Assembly (NCBI GenBank): GCA_951230915.1
Contig: OX579641.1
Coordinates: 9,858,001-9,922,000, forward strand
DNA length: 64,000 bases
Direction: 5' to 3'
Source: Antitrichia curtipendula
Taxonomy: Eukaryota; Streptophyta; Bryopsida; Hypnales; Leucodontaceae
In this document: in pieces, positions 12,976-25,900 of the stretch
How positions within the stretch are numbered: the first letter of the stretch is position 1
Layout of the letters: the number at the start of each line of letters is the position of its first letter
The notes under the pieces: generated by a model
Told to the model about the DNA's origin: nothing
The model's database searches: none
Seen by the model: the letters and a program-made list of their open reading frames with translations, nothing else
Program-made: the position numbers and the translations under genes

Positions 12976-13560
12976 GTACCCTAGGCCCCCAGCCCCTCGC
13001 GCTGAGGGGAAGGCCACGTAGGCTTCTTTCAAATTAGCTGATCCTTCGACAAAATTGCCCCCAAGGAGTGAAAGTAGGATTGGCTTAATCAGACAAGTCA
13101 TCAGTGTCAGTGTTTGCTTAATTAGCCAGTAAGGTAACTGAAGTTCGGAGAAACCCAAGGAATCTGGCCACGACCGAACGGCTGAATAGCTTTGGCTCTG
13201 GCTTAGGCTTAGGCTTAGGCTTAGGGGTGGAATCAGCTTAAGTTGGGTCTTCCTTGCCCCGCGGGACTGAGCTTCTTTTGGAAGAGCTTCATTTAAAACT
13301 TCATTTCCTTGGAGTGCCTTGTCACATGGAGCTTGGCAACTTGCATGATGAGTTGGGAGTCAGAGAAAATCTCAGTGGCCTGCCTGTTTCGCTACAGGGA
13401 GGGACAGTAAGGGAAGTTAACATAAGCTGCTCACACTGGACTGGACACGCATCGCATCGCATCGGCACTAGGATAAGGGAGGCAACCCAATTCTGAGCAA
13501 CCACTTAAGCAAAGACACGTATCTGCAAGGCAGGTTTCAACAGGTTTCAACAGAGGGGAA
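12976..13560. other. GC-richer low-copy island between transposons
   Basis: The composition change is sharp on both sides. It contains four GGCTTA units (13200-13223), a CGCAT run (about 13448-13460) and a short direct duplication of CAGGTTTCAA near 13530. Open frames of 80 and 60 codons overlap on opposite strands and are not recognisable. Confidence 0.45.
13200..13223. repeat. (GGCTTA)4 tandem hexamer
   Basis: Four perfect consecutive units seen directly. This is not the plant telomere heptamer. Confidence 0.9.
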
Positions 13561-14254
13561 GTTTTTCCATGTTCAGAAAATAGAGTTCATAAGGTTTCCA
13601 TAATTTTTCAGATTTTTATTTCTCAAAATGTAATTACTATTAATTTTTTTAGTTGAAGATTCTGTTCCACCTATATTAGTCACATACACTTTCCTACTTC
13701 TAACTGAGGGTTGGTTGCAAAATCCACCAAGGGTATTGAGAGTCTTGTGGTCAATCATAATGCAACACAATTACGTTGGAAACTGTGCCATAAACAATGG
13801 TTGCTAATCACCTCCTATAGTGAATTACACCACCTTACACTACTAGAACTAGGAGGTGGGGGTAGGGGTGATCAAGAAAGGGTTGCCTTCCTTACTGATT
13901 GTTCTTTAGATTGAAAAGATCAAGGTAAGAACATTCGAGAAAAAAACTAAATGTCGGTTAATATCAAGAGAAAATGTGGAATGGGAAAATAACTGGTTGA
14001 GTTGAGAGTAGAGGATAAAAAAATTGGTCAAACATGGCATAACTAGAGATCCCCATACTCAAGCACTTGTGATTGTGGGACAAATTGTAAGCAATATGAG
14101 GCTATGCAAATTCTTCCCATGTAAAAAAGATAGGAAATATAGGAATTGCAAATTTTTCATAATTTTATTCCCAAAATTGAAATGACTATGAATTTAGGGA
14201 GCCCACAGTGCTCCAAATCCATAGCTAGTGACTAGACTCTTTTAATTCCAATCA
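13561..14254. other. AT-rich intergenic DNA, no gene seen
   Basis: One purine-rich patch (GGAGGTGGGGGTAGGGGTG near 13851) is the only notable feature. Confidence 0.4.
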
Positions 14255-15157
14255 TTAATCCCTAAAGGACCAAGGCCTTTTCTCCATCAAAACCACTAAA
14301 AACGCCACTTCTATTGCAAAAAGAAAAAACTTCAATTTTGCATATCTAACAGTAGGATCTTATATTAGACTAGTATGCAAGAAGTTTTAGAATCTTTGAC
14401 TACATAGACTGTAAGATATTTGCATCCTAAGTGAAGAAAACAAGTTTTCTTGCACCTTGCTTGACTAGATTTTTTGGCTTTGAATCTTTTTAATTTAATT
14501 TTTTTGTACTATCAATTTTGATTTTTTAAGGTTTTATATTGAATACTTGAGTTGAGAATCTAGGAAAAAAAATTAAAAAAAAAATCTCTTAATTTGTACT
14601 CATTCAAAAATTATTAAGTAGAAGTAGGTTCAAGATTGAAGGAAAATCTAAATCATTAATAGTTCTAAGATGAAATTGAAATATAATAATTTCAATGGTG
14701 AAATTGTTCAAGTAGGCAAATACAACCTTGTATAAAAATTTCTTAGGGCAAATTGTAAAAATTGCATTCAAAAATGAATCCTACAAGTTATCTTTTCAAG
14801 AAAATGCTTAGATTGTCCAAAAAACTAAGATCGTCTATAACTTTCTCATCATTAATCCAAATAGAATGAATCAAAGCTTCAAATGTAGGCAAAAGTATAT
14901 ATTTTTAGATATTTATAAAAAAAAAATTGGATTTTTTTAATTTTTTTGTGTTGCCTACCGACCTCCATTTTTGGCTTATTGAGCCATAACTTTTTCTCTT
15001 GGGCACGGATTGAAATAAAAATTATGTATTGACAAAGCTCTTGCAAAAATGTACATCTTTAAAAAAATTCAAAAAAATTCACTAAAAATTGAGGTTGTAG
15101 GAACCTATCTAGATTTTAATTGTCCCCCGAGGGAACAAATAATCCTTTAGGGGTTAA
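14255..15157 (+). mobile_element. Family-1 TTAA-flanked element, 903 bp
   Basis: The left end is TTAATCCCTAAAGGACC. The right end is ATCCTTTAGGGGTTAA. It shares collinear similarity with 45082-46006 throughout, including CTTTTCTCCATCAAAACC at the left and GGAACCTATCTAGAT near the right. Flanking bases outside TTAA do not match. No transposase frame. Confidence 0.85.
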
Positions 15158-15416
15158 AGAACCACTTTTCTGCTCACTACTTTCTACTTTTTCACTACTT
15201 CCAGTGCAATTTGGGACATGTGTCATGACTCTATTAGTCCTTATTAGTTCTAACCTTAAAAACAAGAAAATAACAAATTTCAAGCCTCTGTTGAAAATCT
15301 ATTCTAGCCTTGGTTGGAAATGACTGCACCTTATAGGTTGGGTATGGTTCCTTGATCAAGAATGGGTGGTTATACCATAACTAGTATATACTTAAAAAAC
15401 TTGTTTGTTTTTGTTT

Positions 15417-15695
15417 TTATTTTTGACACAAATGGAACGAAAATTCATTGCAAAGAATAAAGTACATACCAACTAGCCTCAATGACCTAGTAAGAGGACA
15501 ACCTTCACGGCCAACGACCACTAGCCAAAACTCCACCCAAGTGTGACGAGTAGAATTATGGCGATTGGAAGAAGAAACAAACAAAAAGCTCAACAACCGC
15601 GATCTATTTGGGTTGCTTTGGTTGGAATGTCTTATGCGACAGATTTGGTTATTAAACACTATGTCATTACACAAAATCCAAAAGGCATAAAGCAC
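15417..15695 (-). pseudogene. Possible 3' end of decayed LINE (C-terminal ORF2 region)
   Basis: The minus-strand frame of 92 codons contains LYAFWILCNDIVFNN, resembling the W/RNDIVFN stretch found near the end of plant L1 ORF2 proteins. Position and strand fit the LINE remnant at 17950-19420. The link is an inference from one short motif. Confidence 0.3.
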
Positions 15696-15815
15696 AATTG
15701 TGCAAGCTTTGGTCCAAATTCTTTTAAAGAAATTGAACTTGCATGGGATTTTTATAGAGATAATCCCGTGGCACCAAGTGAGCTCTGCTACAGTCTTTGT
15801 GTTTCTTTTCTATAG

Positions 15816-17304
15816 ATGAGGGTGTTTCATAATGTGGATTGCTTACTACCATGCTCGTTGAATTTAAAGCCACTCCTAGAAACGATGTATCGTTGTTTCT
15901 TCTACTCGATGGGGATTCACTAGGCATCTTGTATCTACTATATCATTGGTCCCTCTTTGCCAATGATTCATTGCCACTGTTCAAAGCCAAATCAACAGGG
16001 TTTTCTTTATGAACATGATGACAACACAACAAACACAACATCCAAGATGTCTAGTAGACCCCCCATCCATCTAGTAGAGGCAACTATCAGGCTTACTTTC
16101 AAATAAATTATCCCCAATCAATTTTGACATATTAAAATCACATTTGATTGAAGTGTGGATGGGCCATCAACATCTATTATATTCTATAATTAATATTATA
16201 ATTTAAAAAACGATTCCAAATGTTTAAATTAATATTCAGAGCCAAAAATTTCATGCATACTTGATATTTGTCATATACAACATGCAACGTCAGACGTCTA
16301 TTAGATGCCAAAATCCAAAATTATATTTGACAAGACAGCCCTACAAATCAACCAAGACAAACTAGTTTTCCATGTTTCTTTTCTAATACAAACTGTTTTC
16401 CACTTTAGCTGAAAATCCTCAGGTACGGTGCCTTCTCACTTGTAATTAATTAGGGTGAGAACCTGAAGTTTCTTCAGCAATAGCTTACGACCAATTGATT
16501 GATTTTGCCATAGAAAAGATAGACCTTAATATTCTTGGGCTTGCAATAGATTGGCGTAACTTGAACCATGTAGAAAATTTGTATTTGGTCACAATCCTTG
16601 TTGTTTCTTTCAATTACTAGAGAGGCTGAAAAATGCTCATACTAGGTAGTATTTTATAATAGAGGTCGTTCCACTTTGGGGGTCAGCCCCTAGGATGGAT
16701 TGCCAATTTGAGTCGTACCATCTTGTGGGATCTAAATCACTTGTTGCTTGTCTTTCTCAGAAAATAACCACCCAATCTATTCTCTTGCTTGCATATGTAG
16801 GAGTATGGGCAATAAGATCCCTCCCCACCGTGATTGTAACCCCCTTGTAGTTGCTCCCTACACACCCTCCTCACCGGGCCTCACTCTAAACTTTGTCCCT
16901 ACTTCTTCCTTTGTGAAGAACATGCCCCCAATACGTACATCCCTTATTTGTTTGAAACCCTTGCAATAGAGGTGCATTGTTCTTTCCTTGGAGAATCCTA
17001 GACCAATAACGGCTTCAAATGATGACTACCAAAACAATTCTTATCCAGCTTCTTTTTTTGGATTTTTTAAAATAATTTTCTCCAAGAGCTCCCTACGTGA
17101 TTCTATATAGCTAACCTCTCATGGACTTGGAGCTTCACAAGGTGAACTACTCCAAACTAGGGGCCCAATATCCTTTCTAGTACGGTTGAAAGTGGCTAAG
17201 TCAATGTCTCAAAATGATGTGGAGGTTAGAGGAATTAGGCTCACAAGCTTTGATTATCCAATTAGCCATTAGTGCCACCATTAAATCTTGTGGATTAATC
17301 ACAT
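15816..17304. other. Intergenic DNA, possibly eroded LINE body
   Basis: Lies between the possible LINE 3' end and the RT remnant on the same strand. I could not recognise further domains in it. Confidence 0.3.
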
Positions 17305-17480
17305 CACTATAAGAAATTTGTATTTTAGGTGACTAATTTAGGTGACATCCAATAGAACAACATGTGTTTTTATGTCAACAATGTCCAGTACAACATCAAG
17401 ATGTTACGTTGGATGTTATTGTTGACATAAAAACATGGAAAAGTACACTGAATGTCACCTAAAATTCGTTAACTTAGACA
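17305..17480. mobile_element. Foldback MITE with CACTA-like end
   Basis: It starts CACTATAAGAAATTTG, nearly identical to the CACTA element end at 1193. The arms TTTTAGGTGAC...GTCACCTAAAA enclose a longer imperfect palindrome sharing TTTTTATGTCAACAA and TTGTTGACATAAAAA. The centre is near CATCAAGATG (about 17395-17404). The right terminus is eroded (GTTAACTTAGACAC). No coding capacity. Confidence 0.7.
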
Positions 17481-17949
17481 CAAGAAAATTTGGGATTCCT
17501 AATAATGCATAGATGCCCTCTTCTTTCTTTGTTCAATGGCAACATTGAATCCACGCCACCTTGGTACAAGTTTGGTGCATGGATCCGGAAGACATATAAT
17601 TACACATGGATGATGACTTGTTTGATACCTGCCTTTGAGTCTCCTCAAATAGAGATGAAATACAAAACAAAGGACAATAGGATGCTATTTACAATAACAC
17701 CTTGTCATCTACAATTAATGTGAGTGGTATATTTATATTGGAGCTTCTTCAATGTTCTTTTTTAAAGAAACTTGTCAATTGATTCCGTAGAGAGACTTAT
17801 CTCAAAGGGCATACCGAGGAGCTTGATCATATTGTCTCCATCCACTCATACAATATTAAGTAAATGGATCCAAAAGGATCAGGCTCCTACCACTTATAAG
17901 CTCCAGTATCCACATGACTTGTTTAAATTGAGGACAAGATATGAGTCTC

Positions 17950-19420
17950 CATAGAATTGATCAAGTAGATCAATTGTTGCCTATATTGAATCTTCCTCCC
18001 CTAGAAGGAAAATTGAAGTATATCATCCATGAATTCATCAAGTACTTGTTGCCTTCTCCTTCTTGGAAGGCTAATTCTTTTCATTGAGCCTTAACCATTG
18101 TGTTCAAAGCTTCTGCTACAATAAGGAAAAGGTAGGGCACTAACGGGAACCTTGCCTTACCCTGCTCTCTATTTTAAATGCTAGGGATTGTAACATTCTT
18201 TAACTCTCTATTCCATTTACATTGATTGCTACCTCAAAATCTTGAAATTGTAGCTTTGTCATGTTAATGAATGCCTGCGGTATGCCAAAAGCTTCTACAG
18301 CTCCAAACAAAAAGGCTCAATTGACCACATCATACACCTTTGAAAAGCCGAGTTTTAAGAAGATCATGGACTTACTTATTATGCTTAGTCCATACCATAG
18401 TCTTGTAAGTCAAAAAGATATTATCCAAAATGAAATGCATCGGAAAAGAAGCCGATTGATCAAAGTTAATAATTTCCATCAAGATCGGATGAAGGCAAAT
18501 TTGAAGTGTCTTAGCAATAAATATATACACCACATTCAATAGTGTTATTGGGCGCCAATTTGTCAATCAACTGTGGGCTTCCCCTTTATGTCGCAACGAT
18601 GTGAGTCTTTTAGTTATTGTTGTAAAGAGTCAATGAGTTTCTACCACCTCCAATATTATTTGAATGATGTGAGTATTTTTTGATCATTTCCCAATAGTAG
18701 TTGAAAATTAAGTAATAACACCATCAAGCCTTGGGGCTTTACCTACGCCCATCCTTTGCAGTTCTAGGTCCAACTCTGCCAACTCTATCGGCTTGCTGAA
18801 AGAGAGTTTCATCACCTCTAAAAGCTTGCTTCTCATACTTACTATCATTGTTTTTGCCACCCTTTCCTAAGCTACTTTGAAGGACAATTTGGCATAAAAT
18901 ATTTCAAAATATTTGGAGTAGACCACTTCTTATTTGCTATTGTCTGATTGTAAGTCACCATGCTCATCTTTAAGTGATTTTGGAGGCACCAATGTGGGTT
19001 GTGGATACTCCAAAAAATTCTTTAGAACTGGAGTCATCAATTTTCATCCATTTAATTCTACTCCTTACTCTTCTGCTTTCTACCACATGCTTTTCAAAGG
19101 CTGATAGTTGATCCCTTAACAAATCTAATTTCTCATATAAATTGAGATTGTGGAAATCTCTTTGTAAGGCTGCTTGCAACTCCTCAAGGTGCTTGCATAT
19201 AATCATTTCAGTGGCCTTTCGCTCCCTGACTCTCATGATGTAGTACACTTTGTAAAATTTGATGACCAGTCGTAGCTTCACTATGAAATCAAGTTGGAGA
19301 TTTCCATTCCAAATTCAAGTTGCCTTAGATTTTACTTCCAAGTCTTTAAGGTAACACTTGTTCATTTTATAGGTAGATTTCTTTGGCGCCAACTTCAACA
19401 TGAGGAGCACTAGAGGCAAG
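17950..19420 (-). pseudogene. Decayed L1-type LINE: linker and reverse transcriptase domain
   Basis: In minus-strand order: KKSTYKMNKCYLKDLEVKSK at about 19315-19400; a Leu-rich linker ending VRSRIKWMKIDDSSSKEFF (18970-19281), the usual block before RT; LQRMGVGKAPRLDGVIT near 18720-18790; NWRPITLLNVVY and FDQSASFPMHFILDNIFLTY (18372-18566); then PLVPYLFL-like and AEALNTMVK remnants near 18080-18170. These are successive RT motifs of a plant non-LTR retrotransposon. Stops and frameshifts break the frame, so it is dead. Homology breaks off at about 19,413, just where the endonuclease domain should appear. Confidence 0.85.
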
Positions 19421-21060
19421 GTTGTCCAGACGTCCGTGGATGTGAGGTCCCTGGATGTCTTGTGACAAGCGGACCTCAACGTCTGCCGGTCCACCCCTCG
19501 TCTGCTAGGCCGGACGCTAAGGTCCGCTACGTCTAGAGGTCTGATTTTCGGATGCAATTTTGAGCTGGACATTGAAATTTGTCAACCTTGACTGGAGGTA
19601 GGCTACATAGTTGTAGTCACCCTGGATACAATATTCCACCATTGGCAGTGGTTCAAGTTCTACTTATAAAAACAAGTAGTATTTGTCCAACCTTACAAAT
19701 GATTGTATTCTATTGCATCTCTTATTATTCCAATTGAATTTAATCCTCCCGTGTATTGGAATTGATTAGCCAATTCTACATCAATTTTGAGTGTAAAGAT
19801 GGGACTTTCTTCCATCGTAACAATATTTTCATCGAAATTTGATTCATCTTCTTGCCTCTCTATAAAGTTTTAATAGCCATCCAAGACCTAATCACAATTT
19901 TTTGGGAGGTGTAGACTGTGTAGATTGTTGTGATCATTTTGATTTTTTGTCCAAATGGTATTTTTGAGGGTTTAAAAGTGTAAGTTAGCCAATTGGATGG
20001 ACGTTAGTAAGCCAATTTGGAGTCTATGAGGTCTTTACAAGTCTTGGCCGTAGTAAGTTACTGGATTAGATCCAATTGGGTGTTACAATTGGGATGTAGA
20101 GAGGTGTTACTCTTCTTACCGATTGGGGTTGAATCGGTGCCAAGTTGGTACTTAGTCTTTCCATTTTGGAGTTTGAAGGACCCACTACTAGAGAGAAAGC
20201 AAGTGCGAGTCCAGCCTCCGAATAGGCTGTTTACTTTGTGATTTTCTTGCGATTAATACAAGTTGGAGTTAAGTTGCCTAATTGGTTGAGTGTGTAAATT
20301 GTGAATTAATTCATTGTGATTGATGTGCTTTGTGCCGAATTTGTAAAAGCTATGTGTGTATGAATTTATGTGCTGAAATTATGATTACGTCCTATTTGGT
20401 TTGATTACCAATTTGGAAAAGTTGGAGTGAATAAAATTTGTTGTCTGGATTGTTTGGTGTCATTGTAGTCCAGTTTATTGAGTGAGTAAAAATCCAATTT
20501 GGAATTTAATTGTATGAATACATCATGTACTGTGATAGCTTGTGAATGATTTGATTGATTGATGTCAGTTATCCAAGTCGGGAATTTGAGCCAATGAATA
20601 AAATTTCTGATAGTAATTGATTGTGGTGTGGGTGAAAATGAGTGAATTCAAAGCTAAATTGGTAAAGAGTGAATGTGAGTTCTGTAAAAAGAAAAAAATA
20701 TGCTAGCCAAGCTTGTAAGTCAGAGAGTTCGATAGCCAAGTTGGATGCAAATGGTACCTGTGTTGCTGTAAAGAAGGAAGCTGTGATTGAAGTGGAGGAA
20801 GTGCAAAAGAAAGTCAAAAGCCAAATTGGAAAGATCAAATCTAAAAGATACTTAGAATCTAACCCTTGTGGCCTTTAAGAGTGGAGAGTAGTTGGAATTA
20901 GATTAAGTTGGTGAGAATCCAAATCGTAATCTTTAAGTTGTGCCCTTGGTTGTGATTAAATTTACTAGTCATAAATCCCTATTTGAAATTCTCCCTATGA
21001 ACGAATTAATATACTATTGGGTAGTTTTTAATGAATTATAAATTATCCTATTTCTACAGG
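19421..21060. other. Mixed segment: GC-rich block (19427-19575) then AT-rich, LTR-like DNA
   Basis: The 19427-19575 block is rich in GGACGT/GTCCG-type words and interrupts the LINE upstream boundary. Beyond it, 19860-20600 has many CCAATTTGG/CCAATTGG words and a stretch near 20195-20270 resembling the end of a retroelement LTR. A Lys/Glu-rich frame with an ATG (20669-20878) could be a gag remnant. None of this is conclusive. Confidence 0.3.
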
Positions 21061-21071
21061 AGGGAAGAAAA

Positions 21072-21356
21072 GAATTCTTACCACAGCTCGTATGAAACCT
21101 TCATGTTTATTGATGCATACGTTCCATATTGAAACATCACCTCTTGGTACTATAATCAGTATGACCCATTGTGCCTGTTTGTACTTGCTATATCCTATTC
21201 TTGCGACAAAATGGGCGATGTGTGATGCGAGTCACATGCATACACCGCATGTTCCAAATCCTTCATCTTCCAAAGCGTGACCAAACCTCATTGCGTCTTC
21301 TTCACCAAAGAAGATGGCTTGCAGCCAAAAATTCCATTTTATTGCCTCTAGCTTAA
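21072..21356 (-). pseudogene. Exon-like minus-strand frame of about 90 codons, one in-frame stop
   Basis: The minus strand reads EAIKWNFWLQAIFFGEEDA, then MRFGHALEDEGFGTCGVC, a TGA, and an open tail with FVARIGYSKYKQAQWV. It ends against GCTGTG followed by GTAAGAA, a good splice-donor context. Amino-acid composition looks protein-like. No family recognised. It could be a broken exon of an old gene or a transposon fragment. Confidence 0.3.
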
Positions 21357-21934
21357 TTCCTCTCAAGTGATGCTCTTAGACATACAAGATTTCAGTGCCT
21401 CTAATAACTTCTAACTATGTCTAATTTCAAGGGGCTGTTAAGCCCTTAAATATTTTAAATCATTGTCCTGACTTTCATGGCAAGGGTGAAGGATTATATA
21501 TCTACAAGCAATTTTGTGTTCCATAATCCATTGCCTTTGCCAGCCTTCCTAGGCATTTCTTTCCTTGAATTTAGGATTGTTGAGCTACAAAAGCCTTAAT
21601 GACTGGAGTTCTAATACCAAAACAACTTTTTTAATAGCTGCTGCCGTGCCAACATCATAATCATAACATAATGTTCTGATTGGGGGGGAAAAAGCACCCT
21701 ATTAGTATCTAATAACTATCTTATTGGTCGCTTCTAGCACACCTCTAACTGTTGCTAATTTTTTATATAATAATTTAATAATAGACAATTTTATCTATTT
21801 TTGCCAAATCTTTTTATTAATAAGTACGGCTAGCACTATAGTTATGTGTCTAGATTATTTTATTGCATCTTCTTAGCTCCAATGCCTCTTGTCATTGTTA
21901 GCCTAGGAAATTGTGGTGTTATCTCCACCCCACC

Positions 21935-22204
21935 CTATATCTTTTTCAACCATCTATAAAATTCATCATGCAATTCCTTCAAGATTCCCACAAGGGAAAT
22001 AATACATCGTATGGATGCTTCGAGTATTAGTCTTTCATGTGAAGTGAGAAAATGTCTGAGATTTGGTAGAAAGGCTTGTGGCACTTCCCTTTTGCTTGTT
22101 GTATGTGCAACAAACATCAATGCGACTACTAGAGTATTGAAGTTAAAGGACCTTATTCTGATTTGAGTGGAGGTTTGGTACAAGGCGTGTCCCGCAACTA
22201 CCAT
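21935..22204 (-). other. Unidentified minus-strand frame, 89 codons
   Basis: A frame with fairly protein-like composition (FLPNLRHFLTSHERLILEAS). It lies on the same strand and within 900 bases of two other minus-strand frames (21072-21356 and 22568-22909). No domain recognised. Confidence 0.2.
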
Positions 22205-22567
22205 TCACCTCTAGAGTTGGCATGATTGTAGGCCCTATGAGATATGGAAGCCCTTATTGAATTAAGCCGAGTAGGCCGAAAAGATCTCATTGGTGGTCAC
22301 CTTCTAGTGTATTGTCTCGGCACTATTCTGTCCTGGTTGGTCGAGTAGTAATTTATTCTGCATGTGAAACTTTTTTTGAGCACTTGCTCAACCTCCTCTT
22401 CCTTTTACTTGTAGAATAAGTGTCTCCTCCTTGATTGTTGCCTTGCAAACTCCTCGCTTGTGGGACTAAGTCTTTAATGCAAGCATCTTCTAGTAGGTAA
22501 GAAGCCTTTATTACCATGGTGGGCTTTTTAATTGAATATCTATTATGTGTAGAAGTATTATTGTATT

Positions 22568-22909
22568 TTAGGGGTAAGGCTGCATGGTCATGGTTGAATT
22601 TGCCCGCTTTTCTTTTTGTCTTTTATTCACCGTCTTATAATCATCCTTCTTTCCCTCCAACGTTCCTCTTGAATTTTTTGTATTGTGGCTCTTTGATCTA
22701 CTTGTAGTCTTTGATGAGCCTCTGTCTTTAGCCATAGTTGAAGAATCTTTGTCCACTAGGATGGTTGGATTTTGGTCTTCTTTACTACCGGGGGATAGGA
22801 TGCTTGCACTATCAATCCAGACTTTCATTTTTCTCTCTAGCATCCACAACACCCAAGCTCTTTTGCGTTGTTCTTTCACTTGCTCTAGTTTTTCCTTCGA
22901 TTGTAGCAT
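22568..22909 (-). other. Unidentified Lys/Ser-rich minus-strand frame, 113 codons
   Basis: It begins MLQSKEKLEQVKEQRKRAW, probably a short coiled-coil or basic helix, then a Lys/Ser/Asp-rich disordered segment. No family recognised. Opposite-strand frames here look like its shadows. It may be a gag-like or transposon-accessory remnant. Confidence 0.25.
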
Positions 22910-22959
22910 TTTTACAACCTAGGCAATTCAAGATTAAATGGCAAACAAATATATTTTGA

Positions 22960-25900
22960 ATGAGCTCATATGAACTGAAACATATCAATTTACACTAGCA
23001 ATCAAAATTGTCTACCTAATAATCCTTGATTTTGCGTTTCATTGTGCTAAGAAACACTTAGATGACCAAAAAAATGGAATACCAAAAAGAAATGGAATCT
23101 GGAAAAAAATGTCATAGTGGTCATTATGAAATACAAGTTTTCAATTCAAACTACAAACTTGACATGTTTGCACAAAGAGCAAACAATTGTCTACAAATGG
23201 TCTATTGCGGTTTAAACAAAAAATAAAATTGGAACACAATGAGAAAGCTACTAAAAAGAGAAAAATACTCAAAAAATCTATGACTATGTTGGTTGGGTGC
23301 CACCCAAATCAAATTGCAAGCGCGCCAATTTGTACCTTTGGAGATGGATGCCTTGAATTGCCACCCTCGCTTAAGGATGTCGCGAAGTATCATTAAAAAG
23401 AATTCAATCCTTGTAAAGGGCTGCGAGTTCCCCTGCATTCTCAGACTGTAAGAACACAAGGCAACATTTGACTATAGCAGTCTAATGTGGCTGAAATTTG
23501 GCCACGTCAAACAATAAAATTAAAAAAAACTAAAAAAAAAAATTAAACTTTTTTCCAATTTAAAGAAAAAAACTTTTCTTTTTTAAATTCAAATTTCTAA
23601 CAACATGCCATTCTTGCACTGCATTGGAAACAACAAGGAAAATGGGCCTAAAACAGCCCTTCCCTTGCTCCAAATTCCCTCTAAAGGAATAGCTCACATG
23701 TCGAGAGATGCTGCAACAGGGACAATTATAGTTGGTTCAAAACTGACTTCTCGAATGACCACGGCTTTGTGAAGATCTCAAAGAGTTAGTTGAAGCAATC
23801 CACCACAAAACAAAGTGAAAAAGTCCTTTGACAGTGCTCCTTCTACACCAAATTGGACTATGCCAATCTCAACGATGCATATTCATCACATATAGCAGCA
23901 TTGGCCCACCAGTCATTTTTTGCAAGCATAAGATGCCCCACAAATTTTAGCCCTCTTGCTTTCTACCACAACCGCATCTATAGAATATCCCACCGTGGTT
24001 TGGCAGGCTTGGTTTGCCACACAAGCCAAAGCACCAACACATTTGCCGTGATTGCTGCAACTTGATCAAGCCTCCTGAACATTGCAAATCCCAAGCCTTG
24101 CCCCCATGTAAAAGTGACTATGCATCATCACATTTCATCCATCTGACAATCACTAGGCAACAATCATCCATACTTTAGACGCTTCCAACTATAATTTACG
24201 CCCAATTGTAATCTATATAATGATTATACCTCCATCAAGTACCCTAGCCCCCTTTATACCAACAATATATTAGATCTAAAAAGATGGATATATTATTGGG
24301 ACCTTATTAGTTGTAATCCAATGTCCCTTTCTTTAAACATTTTATATTATCTTTAAAAATTTCAAAAATTTAGGTCCAAACTTCAATGAACACACTGTAT
24401 CTTTGATTGCACCATTTTAAATAAAACTTTGTAAGTGACCTCCTCGTGATATTTTTTTGAGCTAATTTATTGACTTCATAGAATAATACTAACTATCTTA
24501 TGAGAAGTGACAGGTAGCCCTACCCTAATCCCCTCTAATAAATCAACAGCCGTGTAATTCAAAAAAAAAATACCCACCCCCTTTTGGAAAATTAACAATT
24601 GTGTGATTTGAAAAAAAAAACAATAAACCCCTCTATGCCGTGTAATTTGACTTGAGGAAAAAGCCATTAGCACAAGTGAAAGAGAATTAGAAGAGATGTG
24701 AATCAATACACTGATGCATTGATTTTGAAGAGCATTACTTCATTTTATAATGTCAACACAAATAGGGAATAGTGTACCACGTTTTTTTCAACTTCTGTAG
24801 TGATTTGATTCTTTGCTTGTTCTGTTTTGGAATTCCTCGTGTTTTTGCGAAAAATGTGTTGTAAGACAACTTGCATTAGGGTTTGAGCTTCTCATAGGCT
24901 AAGGATTTCCATGTATTTTTTAGATGCCAATTAAGGTTGGTATTGCAAATTCAAATTCAAATTAAGTTATAAGCATTGTCTTCTTATTTTGTTTTTTCTC
25001 TTGCCGTATTATGTTATGGTATCTACACATGTCAAAAGTTCATATATTTCTATACAACTGGAGGTGAAGATGAGGGTAAACTTATTTTGGCAATAGTTTT
25101 TTGCAAGGTCTTTTTTATGTGGTTGAACTATTTCTTAGGTTACACATGCTTCTTCTATGATTCTGCCATTGTTTTTATTTGTAAATGAAAATCTTTTGTG
25201 TTCTCCTCGTAGAAACATAACTTGGTAATGTGCAAGTTTCAGTTTAATTATGTATCTAAGTATCTTGACATTGCAACATTTTTGATGGAAAGTGATTTGA
25301 AGTAATTAAACGAAATTGATTGTAAAATCACTAAAATCATAAATCCTTGTTTTTATTGTGCTTCTCATCTATTCTATATGACGTCAATCTCCTTTCCAGG
25401 TACATGTGATGTGCAAATTCTACTGTGTCTTGAAAAATATTCAATAGAATTATTTTGAAGGAGTGTGCTAATCTATTGTTTTCATAAAGTATTTGTGATT
25501 GTGGTTTGTTGTCGATGTTGCCTCGACTATATCCTTGGCGGTAGTAGTGGAGATCTTCACGGGGGAATATCATATTAGATTTGTGACTAGTTTCATCAAT
25601 TTGGAGTATCAAGGATTTTATTGTTTAGCAAAGTTACTAGAGATTTAATTCAAATTGTAAAATGTTTTTGAAGTATAATGTGCTCTTTGAAGTGACTCGT
25701 GCTAATACAAATGCTTTAACATAGGTAGTCTTGAAGTCATTTTTGGCCAAAATCTACAAACGCCAAAAGTAGAAGTAATGGGCGATATGTAGTCATCGAA
25801 GAGTATCCATAAATGCACTTTTGAAAGAACAAACAACTCATCTTTGCTCAATAGTCTTTTAGTGTAATTATGACCATTGAAACAATTTTCGTGTTTCGTG

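Noticed and set aside
13200..13223. Interstitial telomere repeat
   Set aside because: The unit is GGCTTA, not the plant-type TTTAGGG heptamer, and only four units are present.
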